From Melanocharis versteri (Eukaryota; Chordata; Aves; Passeriformes; Melanocharitidae), in the NCBI GenBank assembly GCA_013397845.1, contig VZTG01001880.1, positions 1,204,359 to 1,268,358 of the forward strand: a DNA stretch of 64,000 nucleotides, in the 5' to 3' direction. Every line of letters begins with the position of its first letter. Position 1 is the first letter of the stretch. Of the stretch, positions 1 through 12,250 are shown in pieces. Below the pieces are notes generated by a model, which was given only the letters and a program-made list of their open reading frames with translations, was not told the DNA's origin and made no database searches. The translations under genes were made by a program, and so were the position numbers.

Positions 1-1305
1 TAAATCGCTGAAGGGCATTGTTTTCCAGTGAAAAGCAACCAGCAGCTTTGACTCTAAGCATTGCTATAGGCTCCCCTGATTATATTTAATTGATGATATA
101 AAGGAAGAACTGATTTCAAATCATATCCAGGGATGCCCTAATTTGATAACTTATCCTCTTATCTCTTACTCTCTCAGAGATAATGTGACTACTGAGTGCA
201 CCCTTGGGCACAAAAGGGGAGGTACACTGGGCATTTGCAGTGCTCCTGTGCCCCCTAGAGCTTTACATCGAAGAGCCTGGAACTGACTTAGATCGGTAGT
301 GATGTAATATAACCTATAGATGTTTAAAACTGATTTAATGTAATGTAAGGTTGAGAGCCTTAAATGCAGTATTTTCAGCAAAATTTCCTATCTGTTATGC
401 CCCTCATATGTCCTTTAGCTGGAAGCTTTGTGTAAGAGCTGTTGGACTATTTATAGCAGTCCCTTTAATCGCACTTGGGTATTTATAAAGCATCCTGTCT
501 AGTGAAGGCTTCCATGGTCTGCTTTCATTCACTTCAGCTGATAGTGAAGGCTATATAATGTCTCGAGCAGTGAGGTAGACCAGTAAACCAGGCAGTTTGT
601 CTGTTAGGTTTGAGTTCCTTATATTCCAAAAGGCTGAAGCGGAATAGCAGTGCAGCCATTTAGGAAACAAATGTAGCAACACGGACTTGCAGTTAGTATA
701 ACCTGACATTTATGTCCACTCAGAGTCTTACATCCTGTTCCACTAATTCCAGAAGAACATGTTAACAGAAAAGAGACATTTTCAGGCAGCCCACAAAGCA
801 GATGTCCATAACTGCCATATGCAGAAACTAACTCTACAGTTCAAAATTCTGCACAGCACCAAACCATTGATATTAGCTCTCTATCACTGATCAATTTCTA
901 AATTAAAACACCTACAGTTCATTACATTACACATAAGCACAACATAGCCAAGTACATCTAAAAAAAAAAAGTAAGAGAAACAACAGTTAAAAAGAAGCCA
1001 TGAAATAATGCCTCTACTGCAGTAAGGAGAGGCTCTGGATCCATTTACCCAACATCAGTAAAAGCAAAGATCTTCCTGATCTCAACTCAAACCAAAATGG
1101 ATAACTGTTCCATTCTTTAGTTTCTTGAGGCTATTCTAAAGGCTATTCATACTATTTGACATTAAAAATTTTACTTCATATGCACACATCCCTATCACAA
1201 TCCCTAACTGTACTTTTGTTGCTCCTTTTCAGTGTTTCTCATGTCTCATTTCAGCATGTCTGAGAAATCTGTGTTCATCTCTTAGTTTTTATTTGAGGCA
1301 TTAGC
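1..1305. other. non-coding flank, no gene seen
   Basis: AT-rich DNA with only short chance open frames on both strands. No exon, RNA gene or repeat recognised apart from an A-run near 961-970. Confidence 0.6.
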
Positions 1306-1357
1306 CATAGAATATTTTGAGTTGTAAGGGACCCACAAGGATCATCGAGTCCTACTC
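1306..1357 (-). mobile_element. CR1 LINE fragment (3' end piece)
   Basis: A short stretch resembling the avian CR1 3' region in reverse orientation: CATAGAATATTTTGAG, then AAGGGACCCACAAGGATCAT and a CGAGTCC motif. Only about 50 bases remain, so it is a relic. Confidence 0.7.
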
Positions 1358-2510
1358 ATAAATGAATGTCCATAGAGAAAAAAATGTACCCTTTTCAATC
1401 CAGTCTTCATTTGTTTTCTCAACAGAAAGAGAAGGCAGGATACTGTTGTGTTCCAAACAGCAAAGTTTTGTCATACTTAGGATGCTATCTGATAGGTGTG
1501 AGAACACAACACTTAATTTATTGTATCTGCATTAACTACCTGATCTTCTTTTGTATGTTGGTATTTCTTTAAAAAATCAGGAAAGAATAGAAAAAAAGAA
1601 AAACCTCCACGAAGTGAGGACCTTTATTTTCAGGAATAACAAGCAAATTATTTCTGTGTTCTGTTTCACAATGACTTAAAACTGTCTGTCTGGCATGAGG
1701 ATAGATAAACTTTTTCCCACATAAACCACAGTTTATGGCAGTTTTTATTCAGCCATAAAAAAAATAATTTATTTATCTACTCATTTCAGAAAGTACAAAG
1801 GCTACTTTTGTCTCTAGGGAGTGTATCCCAAGCTGTTTGTGGAATATTGCCATTCAGTCATTTTCATCAAATTATGTTCCTATGTGGAGCATGACTACCA
1901 AATAAAGACAGCTATTCAGTGCAGAGTGATGACATTGTACTCTGTGCTATTTCAAATGGCCCAGGTACTACCGGTGTTTAATCAATTATATTAATGGGTG
2001 CTGATAAATGTGAATGAGTTCAGTTGGTATTGCACAATCAGAGAAATGGACAAAATAATATAAATGTTATTTGTGGAAAAATAGATTATTTTAGAGCACA
2101 TTTCAATCATGTTTTCTTCAGTATCAACAGGGAGTAATTTTGTAACAAAGTTGTAAAGATATTTAGGAGTAATTTTAAAGCTGCATGTCAAGTTCTGTTA
2201 CCCTTGATCTCACAAGTTTTGTGGGGAATGAAATGGCATTTCTCAAGGATAACTCCTTTGGTCAATAGGCCACGCCTCAAAACACAGTGAGAGCCTTCTC
2301 CTTTCTCTGAGTGAGGCCAAGTGTTTACACCCAGCACTGTGAGAAACCATCCATGGCCGGGGTCTGCTGGAACTTCCAACTCCGTTCTGCCAGAGCAGCT
2401 CTCGCTCCCTTTTTGAAATTGCCATCCCTTCAGTGGCCTAAACGTAAATGAATTCATTCTTCATGGGCTTATTTCTCATTTTTAATTCATGGTTTTTACA
2501 ACCTCCTTTT
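1358..2510. other. non-coding, no gene seen
   Basis: AT-rich sequence with no supportable exon or repeat. The short open frames here have no recognisable protein similarity. Confidence 0.6.
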
Positions 2511-2945
2511 TTAAAGCCTCCTCAGCAGCTGTGCAAGCCCCGGGGCCACAGAGCCCCATGCCCTGGGACGGTCTCTTGGGAGTCTCCCAGGGTGACACGA
2601 GGAGCAGCTTGTTGAGGTATTGCCCAGCCTGACTGTGCACCGGGACGCACATGCAGCAGACATTCCCTGTTGCCCAGGCCTTCCTCCTCCCTCTGCACTG
2701 ACCCCCTCACCCAGTCCAAGAGGAGGCCGGACCCCATGAAAAGCCCAAGCCCTTTGAGCAGGAACCCCCACCTGAGGCTCCTTCGCCCCCCAGGCTGGGA
2801 CAAGAGCCTCCCCACAGGTTGGGTACACCCACGCCTGGCTGGGTTGAGAGAGCTCCTTCAAGGCGGGAGTTTGTTCTCTGAAAACTCGTTTCCCTGGAGT
2901 CCCCAGAAGCAGGAGAAGCTCACAAAGGCAGGCGTGGGTAATTAG
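2511..2945. other. GC-rich patch, possible regulatory element or unlisted exon
   Basis: About 430 bases clearly richer in G and C than the flanks, with open frames on both strands (145 codons on minus, 91 on plus). Frames open on both strands fit GC-rich composition rather than a gene. CpG density is only moderate, so a classic CpG island is not supported. Confidence 0.4.
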
Positions 2946-5900
2946 CACAAGGGCTTCTTCCCCGCTCCGGGCTATGCTGGCAGCACTGGTGGCTGCATGG
3001 TTTTGTAACCATGTGCTGGTTTATATAATATGAAGAGCTGGGTAAGGTCAGAGGAAGCAACCCAAGTTACCCTTTGTCACTGCCGACCTCATCTTCAGGG
3101 ATTTGCTGGCTTTCATTGGATTCTGAAAAATGTGCCAGCTAGATATGCTATTATATTTTAACGTTTAACAACAGGCACCTGGCTCTGAGAAATTCCTTGA
3201 ATTTGTTCGAATCTCAGTAGCAGCACTATCTATTGGTGCAGTTTGTATTTCAGAAAAATGTCCTATAATGCCCTTTGTAATTGCAGGATCTGGATTGCTT
3301 ATCAAACAATAAAATACCATTACCACATCCTATACTGAGGTATGGCAATTGCCTGTGCCCTGTCAGTCTGTCCAATTTGCAGTACTGCCAGGGTTTCAGC
3401 AAAGTGTATCCTATATATGGGATGGGAATGTGAGAAATTCAGAAAATGGTGTTCTGCACCTCACCCTCAAAATACCATTGACTGTACACCTTTGTCCTTA
3501 AATACCTAAATATCTTTAAATGTGTGACCAAGCTAAAGGGAATTAAGTGTAAAGTCTCAGTTGAATTTCAATAATGTATGACTACATATCATCCTGGAAA
3601 ATTCCATCAAAAACTGTTCCTTTCTTGACTTCAGTGTTTCTCCTTCATTTGTCCTACATCTGAGAACATGGGGATAAGAATGATTTTTTTGGTCTCTCTG
3701 TTTAGACTGATAGTCCTCACCTCAAAGGGTCTATCTCAATCTGACTATACAACGTCTGGCAAAATGCAGCCCCATAATCCATGATGTAAAAATGCCAGAT
3801 GCCAAAATTAAAATTATCTCCAGTATTAATAAAGTACTCATCACTCTACTGTCCAAACACAAAAGATAGTAATGCTACCCCTTAAGAACAACTAATCTCC
3901 AAAAGTGGGATTGTTCATGTATTTTGCGTGATCAGTGGAGTGGCCTGGTGTTAAAAACACTATAAACGCAACAGTATCTTACATTTTCCTGTTCCTCTTT
4001 AAATTCCTATATTAAAACACAGCAAAGTCTGAAGTCAGGAAAAAAACCTGAAGTGATCAACGGGGATGTGTTTAACTTCCCACTTGTGCTGCCCCTACTG
4101 TTGATTAAGGCTTATCTACTGCTTGGTGTTAGTAATTTAAAAAAAAAAAATACCAAAAAAACCAGAAGTTATGAAGCACATAGCTCCGTGTTCCAGTCAA
4201 ATGCTTTAGCAAAGGCTGCTGTTATGAAAAGGATTTTCTAATAGGGGGAATAATGATCTTCAGATTCTAACCTCCTGGCACGGCAGTGAGATTTATCAGC
4301 AGGGGCATGTGACTAGTTAAGACACACAGCCCCAGCTTGAAGGAAACAGCTGCTCATTTCATGCTTTAGCACTTGGCAGCTGGACAAGGAAGGGTGATGT
4401 TTGTGTTGAATACCTCTGCAGAACCAAGCACAGTAAGTGATTTTCCCTGTTTTTGATTTTTTTTCCTAAACTGTCACTGTTTTCCTATTTTCATTCTAGA
4501 CCTTTCAGAAAATACTTGAAAGGGTGAAGTGTATTTTTGAAACTTCATTGACAAGCAGTCATTCATGCTCAGATTGCCTGTATTTTTCCTACCTGTGATT
4601 AACAACAGCACTGTTTTTGCTCTTGTGGGAACACGGCAGGTGCGGTGTTTTGCCCTCACGCTAGCCAGGAAGGGAATATGGTACTTATTTACCCAGATGA
4701 TGGAGTGAGGAGGCTGTTTATGATGATTGTATTTTCTTTTCTCTGTAGAGCTGGTCAATAGGTAGTGATGCAACTTGAGTATAGAGAAATTTCAGTGTTT
4801 GGCTTAAAAGTACTAGTGTAAGGAATTGACAGAGATACTGCCTCAAAGCAGCGTGATCAATCAACAAAATTGCTTGTGACTGGTTACTTTCTGGGGACTG
4901 AATGCAGAGATCTTTTTGGAAGAAAAAGGTAGAAGCAGAGAAATGCAGGAAGACTGAAGATGTACTGATTAAAATATTATTGAGCCATTCTGAATAATAA
5001 TGCATAATTAGGTTGTTAAGATTGAAAAAATCCTCCCTAAAAAACAGGGAATGAGTCTCCCAAATATCTCCAAGTTCTTAATTCAGTTTATTTTTGGGTA
5101 CTTGCTTGTTTTGTGGTTTTGCTTAATGAATGATTGATGTCCCTGTCTGATAATTTTTTACTCTTACGGTCTGAAGTTCTCTTTTGAAACCGGAGTATAG
5201 GACCCATAAAAAGGAACTTTTGATCAATTATTTACATAGAGATGAATCAGGTTTCTTTGGAGGAAGACTTAGGAGGAATGGGAACAGATGAATGAGTGAT
5301 GGATCTTGATATGTGATAAGACTAATGTGCACTGGGGAAAGGTTAAAGAGGGGCAGAGGTGGAGAGCAGTGAGGTCCTGTTGAGGAAGGTCTAAGAGTAA
5401 ACACTGACAGGCTGCATGCAGCCTCTCCTTTAAAGGTGGGGAGAAGAAACTTTTCAAAGATTTCTCACATAAGAAAGTGAAACATTATTTCTCCTTGAAG
5501 ACTTTTACTTCTCTTTCAAACCATAGTTTATGGCTTTGAGGGTTAATTGGAAATTCTATAGGAAAATGTCAATCGGTTTCAATTGTTCACAAAACCAGAA
5601 GTCTGTGTGGCTTCCTGCCTGTTTGTGTCTCCAAGGGTAGACTGCCTTTGAACCAAGAACTGAAGTGCTCTCAGCACTCTGCAGCCATCCCACGGGGATA
5701 CTGTGGAACACCATGAATGGAGCAGGCCTACAGGTCCTGAGGTACCTGTGTCAGGAGCCCCATGTTCCCTGGGCACCTTGGCTGCAATGGAGCCCCTCCA
5801 GCCTGTCCACATCTCCATTCCATGTGGGGCAGGGAGAATAACTTGTCTCCTGTCTCTTTTTATTCTGATCCCATAATAAGTTTCTTTTTCATCAGAACTG

Positions 5901-8900
5901 TAGGAATTCTGCTTTTTGAGTAAGACTATGCCATGGTGTGCTTGTTTCCAGACAACGTATTTTGTATTTGGAATGAGTGCTCTCTGTTAAGCAGACTGTC
6001 CAGGACTGTTGAAGGACCATGTTTTAAACCTAAGTTAAACCCCAAATCCACCAGAAAATAGATGTGAGCTCAGTCCATACCTGCAGTAACTTCTTCTTCC
6101 CTGCTTCTCCACAACCACTGTGCCAGTATTGGTGCAGATGTAAAGCCATATGGCTCTGCACCAGCTGGATTGTGAGCCAGCTATATGTGCCTCTTGTGCA
6201 GCTGATCAATTCTTGGGCAGCCCTGGGAATTAAGTGTAACATAAAAGAGACAAAATGACGATTACAAAGTAAACATTAGATAACTGCACCACTGAGCTCG
6301 CCTTCAGGTAATAATGTCTGAAAACGTGTTACAGTGGTAACTGAACTGTCTAAAGGAAATGTGGTGGGAGACCTCAGTTTTGTGCCTCTTTACTATTGGT
6401 TATTAAGGTAATTTGCAATCAAGGACAATAATTCATCACTTGGATCTGCAAAGTTTCAGATAAAAAACACTGCTTTATTTACAGCTTCCAGCTGTCATTG
6501 CTGTATCCAATTCTGAATTAAATTCAAGACCCATGACTAGACTTTTAAATTCTCTGCCTACAAAATGAAGAAAACTTGATCAACATCACAAGATTTTCAA
6601 GAGTGTAATTGTTTCAATCCTTATCGCTAACCCATTTTGTAAGAATACTTACTGTTAAACACAGACAGTGTACTTTGAGAAATAAGTGCAGTCTTCAGGC
6701 TCTCCTCACTTTTTGGCTTTTCTCATTAATTCTAACTGCAACACCTGTCACTGCAACACCAGTCATGGAACACTACCGGGGCACACACTGATTTTGCACT
6801 TCAGCAGAAAACCTCTGTACCAATACCGTTTTATATTATTTTATAATATCCTGATCTCATGAAAAACAATGCTCAGCTTTTTGAATATACACCCCCACTA
6901 CGTTCATGTAAGGCAAGGCAGGTCTGCATAGGCACGAAGCACGTTAATTAAATTTCAGCATTCTTTGTTCGGGGAAGCGCTCTGCCCTCGCATTTCCCCA
7001 TGATGTGTCTCTAGAAAGTCCAATACGTAACTGAAAGTTCATCCTGGAATTTTTTTTTTTATTACATTGTACAGGAGATTGGGTAACAGTGGGGACATTG
7101 CTGTCCCTGTGCAGAAGCTCAGTGCAGACCCTTGTCACTGATAGAGTCATAAGGTTCCTGTTAAATCTTTTCCCTTTATTTTGAGGAAATGATCAGGGCA
7201 GCCTGGCAGTTCTCTGAATGGGTATATTTCTGCTCTATATCAAAACATTTAACTGAGGAGCAACTGTAGTTGTGCTAGCCCCTCTCTCTAGTTGAAAATG
7301 CCATTGTACCAAGGAGCCACTCCCAGGATATTCCTGAATAAAGAGAGGAAATTGCTTTTAAAAATACTGTAAGGGTACTTGTGTGGTTTTCTTTTCTCCC
7401 TAAGCTGTCCAGGCCTGGCTACGATATATTTGTACACGTACTCTAAACAACTTGCACTGAATGTTTTCTGTTAGCATATTTATAGTATATTCACTTTTCA
7501 CTGCTGAATTTGATAAATGTGTTTTCATGTTGGCCCTTTCTTACGAGTCAGAAATAGCAATGTTTTATACCTAAGAGTTTGAATCAAAAGCATGAAACAA
7601 ATTCTCAGGTCTTCTGGTTTTTGCTCTTCATTGCTTTTCTCTGTGTTTTTTCTGTTCAATGTTAATAGCCAGCGCAGTAGTACTTTTTAAATCATAGGCT
7701 TTCTTATTGGTATGACATATCTAAAAACCACCTGACCACCAGAATAGAGGTATTGTGACGGGGGGAACTTTTCTTTTGTAACGAATGTAAAAAAATATCA
7801 GCTACAAGCACTGACAACATCAACAAAATAGATTTGGTGAGTCCAGTTCAGCTACAAAGACTAATCCTGCAAACCCATAGGCATTTGCTGAGCTGAATTC
7901 ATGAGAGATCCCATCAGAAAGCGCAGCTAACTTCGAAGTGTGTATGAGGTCAGGATCAATATGTGGGTATGTGGAAATACCCACAGGGCTGATGTTTACA
8001 GCTCAGCAGAAAATACAATTACCCCTGAGAACTACTCTGGTTGTTTTGGTGGCCATCTGCTGTCTCACTTCTCTGAATAACTGCTCCCCTTGACCACATT
8101 CAAATAAGTGAAATGGTTTGACTCTCTCTACAGAGTACTCTCCCACCTGTGATTTATGCATATGCTCTTTACTAATGATCTGGAGTTTCTTGGGCAAGGG
8201 GAGTAAGCTTCAGCATCTTGAGAATCTGCCAGGCATAATAATATGTGCAAAATTAGTGAGACCTGAGCTATTCTTGTTCAGATACCTCATATATTTAGTT
8301 CCTGCAAAGAGAAAATAACTGTATCATCTTAAATTAACAGAAATTTAATATTAGTAATTCAGCAGTACGTCTGCTTTGGACTATCACAAAAGTCATACCA
8401 AGCTTAATACACAGTAGCTGGGATACATATATTGATATAACCAGTTATATATATCAATACATTTCCATATACAACTCCTTCCAGTCCTGTTAAAACTGCC
8501 TCTCTTTTCAACCCTTTCTATGGAAACCTGTTCCACTCAGAGCAGTGACTGGCTTGTGCGAGGGGGTCTGGAGTGCAGGCGTGTACAGGAACAGCATCTC
8601 CGAGATGAACAAGGATTTTCCATTATTTCTGACGTATATTTTACTCCCCATGCCTGACACAGGTTGAAGATTTTCAACATAGAAATCAGTCTTAGAGACT
8701 GGAATTTAAGTAAGTCATACATGATATGGTCAAGTAGACTGAACAAGGCTTGTATGGGGGGTATTTGCATCCTTGCTAAACATGTTGGTGAGGCTGCCTT
8801 TGACACATGACCAAAGGTTGAATATATTCTTTGTCATAAAGCTATGTTCTTGTTCATGTTCTTTAGAAAGATGTAACATTTCTCCAGGTTAAACTCTGGT

Positions 8901-11900
8901 CTCAACAAATTGAAAATCCTTAATCTGAAGTAGTATTATTACAGATAGGCTTCTGTTCATAACCCATGATTCACTTACGTCCACCCAATCCATAATCTTG
9001 GTCCTGGTTCGTGCGGGACACATTGGTAAATTTTTTGTTTCACAGCAACACATTGTTCGAGCCCAGAGTTTGTTTGGAAACTTCTGGTGTTGCTAGTGGG
9101 AAGTAAAAAACCCCAGCTTATGCAAATACATAATGGATTACCAGTGGGGAAAATTACATCAGAAAAAGTTTGCTGAATGAGGGCTTGAGTCAACTCACTA
9201 TCTGGATATATAGTGAATTTTGTCTTCCAAATCAGAATAGCCATGACATTCCAGCCTTATCACACTGTTCATGAATAGCTTCCTTAAAAGACTAATAATA
9301 ATCTCCTCTGCTAAAGATGTCTTGCCTGCTTTAGCTTGCTTACTCATGTTCTGCTTTGCTGGATTCATGAGCACATACTTCCTGGAACAGCTGCCACCCT
9401 TCCTAAAACCCTTGGTTTCCAGGCCCTGCCCTAATGACTGTCTGTATATTTTTATCTAAGTAGGAATTGGGGCAGGAGCTAGAATTCACTTTTTTCCCCT
9501 CTTCTTGAGTGAGTTCTCTCCCCCCTAAATTCCACAGTCATGCTCTTGCTTGCTTGCTCCCTGCAGACCGAAGAAACTTCATTATTTTATGTAATATAGA
9601 ATTACACCAAGGTTCTGAGGATGGTAAATCTCCTCTGTAGTCTCAGCCAGGATAGTGTGAGATCTGCAATCCTTCCATTGACTGGAAGAGTTAATCCTGT
9701 ATCTCTCATAGCTTTAAGGAGTGTTCAGACCTCTTGGAAAAAGAACTTGGGCATCGTGACTGCACCAACGTAGTGGGGGATTGACGTGTTAGGTGTGACT
9801 AAAGGACACTTCACACAGACAAGGCAGAGGGCTTTTGCATGTACAGATCCCAAAAGGATTTAGGACTGACCTAAGTAGGGAGCTTCTTGATGTTACTGAT
9901 TCAGGCTTTAATATCAGAAGTGCAGAAAGAGGTTACAAGCTGTAGGAAGTCACCTTCTGGGGTGAGGAGGTGAGAAGTGAGAGACCAGGCTGAGAAACAT
10001 ACCTCTCAAGTCAGGCTGTAGAAGTAAAAGAGAGCCAGGATTTGGGCTCTTAATCCTTCTTTTGGATCTAGTTCTCAGCTCATATTGCAGAACTAAAATA
10101 AGAGACATGGTTTTCAGATCAATGTATCTTAAGTTTGCTTCGTGTCTGTGTTTCAAAACAGTCTCCTTTTTGAATTCTTGAACTGATTTAATGATATTGA
10201 ATTAGAAATTGGTGTAAAATTTGACTTGAGCATGGTTATGTGGTATACTAATGCTTATAGAAATACAAGTTGCTCCTGTAAGTAAGCTTGAAAAGGACTG
10301 AGCTGTTTTGAAAACCTGACTGCAGCAGCAGCCAGTTTTTCAATGCTAAATACTGGGGGTAGAAAAACAAGTCCCTAAGCCTCTAAATCAGCTTTCAAAT
10401 CAAGGTCTTCCCAACCCCTTTACCCTTTAATTTCTTCCCCTTACTTGACCACATTTTTCACTTGATATTAGTTTTACTACACAGCCACAGGTTTTTGGGG
10501 TTTTTTTACAATTATTGGAGTTTAACAGACCTGACAATAAATTCTGATAAGGTCCTTAAATTTGATAATTATGTGCTAGGGAGTAAAGAGTTATGGGTGT
10601 CCTCTCTAAATCCAAAACAAAGAGGTTTGGATGAATTTAATAAGAGTCTTTCAAGTTGCTTGGAACGATCTGAACTGGCCACTGCAAAGTTGTTATACTA
10701 CCAATTAACTGACAGGGTTTTGTCTACAAAGCCAAAAGTGTACTGGGTGCAGTATGTGATTCTCAGCTGTCACAGCTACAGCAACTGCTCTTGTTGCTTT
10801 TCAAATAATGGGGAATCTTTAGCATACATGAGCTTTAAAGAATTACAGTGTCGTATCTTAAGACATGAGCTTTGCAAATGTAACTAATGGGTTTTGATAA
10901 GGTTTGTTTTGCTGAAGTCCTGTGGTAGCAGTGTGTTCTGTGGCTATGGAAGTGGGATATTTGTGTAGCTGCAATCCTGAGTTAAATATTCTTTCATACA
11001 ATAAATATATAACTGCCAAAATAATATTAGCAAAATAAAGATCAAAGTTGCTTGTTTGAAGTATTACTTATTAAAGCAGGAACTGTAAGATGCTTTTCCT
11101 CTTTTTTCTTTGAGATTTTGTTTTTACTCTGCTCCTTCCCCTTTTACAAGTTGTCTTGCTGTTCTGTATATTTTTATATATAGCACATTCTTACACTACT
11201 CTCTTTTTAAACAAGGCATTTCACTTGTTGGCTGCAAGATGTCTTATTGTTAGGAAGGTATGTGGTTATTAATAAAGCTCACTCTGGTCCAAGAGTTTGG
11301 ATATAGGAATATAGGAACTGTGGTGACACTGTTCTCATATCCTGTACTCTGTAGACTTCTTGTATCATAAACAGTTTTAGAGGTTTGCTGTGTCTTCACA
11401 TTGTACTAACCAGTGCATGTTTCTTAGTAGATTGCTTGGTGAGGAAACAAAGTTTAGTCAGCTCACTGATGGTTGCTTTGTTACCTCTGAAAAAAAGCAC
11501 AAAATCTGGTCAGATACACTAAAACTAGCAAATAATCTCTTTACTGCTCTTCTCTGTTGGAGGCTTAGTATTTCAAAAACTCTGAACTGGCCCAAGAAGC
11601 ACTATGCCTATGGTTAAAATACTCTCTTTGCATCCTTAAGAAATCTGAGGCTGTCATTTCTTCACCCACCTTCCTAAGGCAAACTCAGAAATAATAACTA
11701 GAGGTGAGAAACTGCTCATGTATTTTGATGTCTGGCATCTGCTGACAGAATTCCAAAAAGAAAGATATTGGATCTCTCCTGACCTCCGGGCTGTGTTTTC
11801 ACTCTACCAGCTTCTTGCATGCCTGCTTTGCCTGTGAGTCGTGAGGTGCTGGTGACTTCTGCAGCTGCAAAACCATAGCCCCACCCAAGCCAGGCATCCC

Positions 11901-11990
11901 TGCTTAGTGTGAGTGTGCAGGGGACTGCAATTTGCATGAGCTCCAAGGGTCACGCAGCAGGTCTGTCTGCACCCTGTGTGTCTGTCACTG
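2946..11990. other. non-coding, no gene seen
   Basis: Nine kilobases of AT-rich DNA without recognised exons. Small structures include a 15-base tandem repeat at 6738-6767 (CTGCAACACC units) and an AT-rich inverted repeat at 8424-8462. The longest open frame (10462-10887, plus, 141 codons) resembles no protein I know. Confidence 0.55.
8424..8462. repeat. AT-rich inverted repeat
   Basis: Left arm TATTGATATAAC and right arm GTTATATATATCAATA pair apart from a four-base TATA insertion in the right arm, with a very short loop. Likely cruciform-prone simple sequence. Confidence 0.6.
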
Positions 11991-11994
11991 TTCC

Positions 11995-12250
11995 CTAGCG
12001 CGCCGTTTTAATCTGCATTCTCTCCCTAAACAGCAATGGCTCTCAAATGGACGGGCAGCTGCCACCACGGACTGAGAAGCGTTGCTGGCCATTAGCAAGT
12101 GGTCCAGCCTCCCTCCTAGTGCGGGACCTATTAACAGGTCTGTGGGGAAATAGCAGTTACATGTGAACCATTTTCTACTTTCATCAAAGGGAAAACAAAG
12201 GATTATCCGGTTACAAATGCACCATAACCGCCAAATGAGCTAAAGCAGCC
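11995..12250. promoter_or_regulatory. candidate distal regulatory element upstream of RASGRP3
   Basis: Short region with a GCGCGCC core near 11998 and, around 12180-12206, two TCF/LEF- or SOX-like sites close together (CATCAAAGG, AACAAAGGATTA) followed by AACCGCC. Motif clustering only; conservation unknown. Confidence 0.2.

Noticed and set aside
2511..2948. 145-codon minus-strand frame in the GC-rich patch
   Set aside because: GC-rich sequence rarely contains stops, frames are open on both strands and no similarity is recognised.
10462..10887. 141-codon plus-strand open frame
   Set aside because: No recognised domain and no splice or promoter evidence. A chance frame of this length is plausible in 64 kb.
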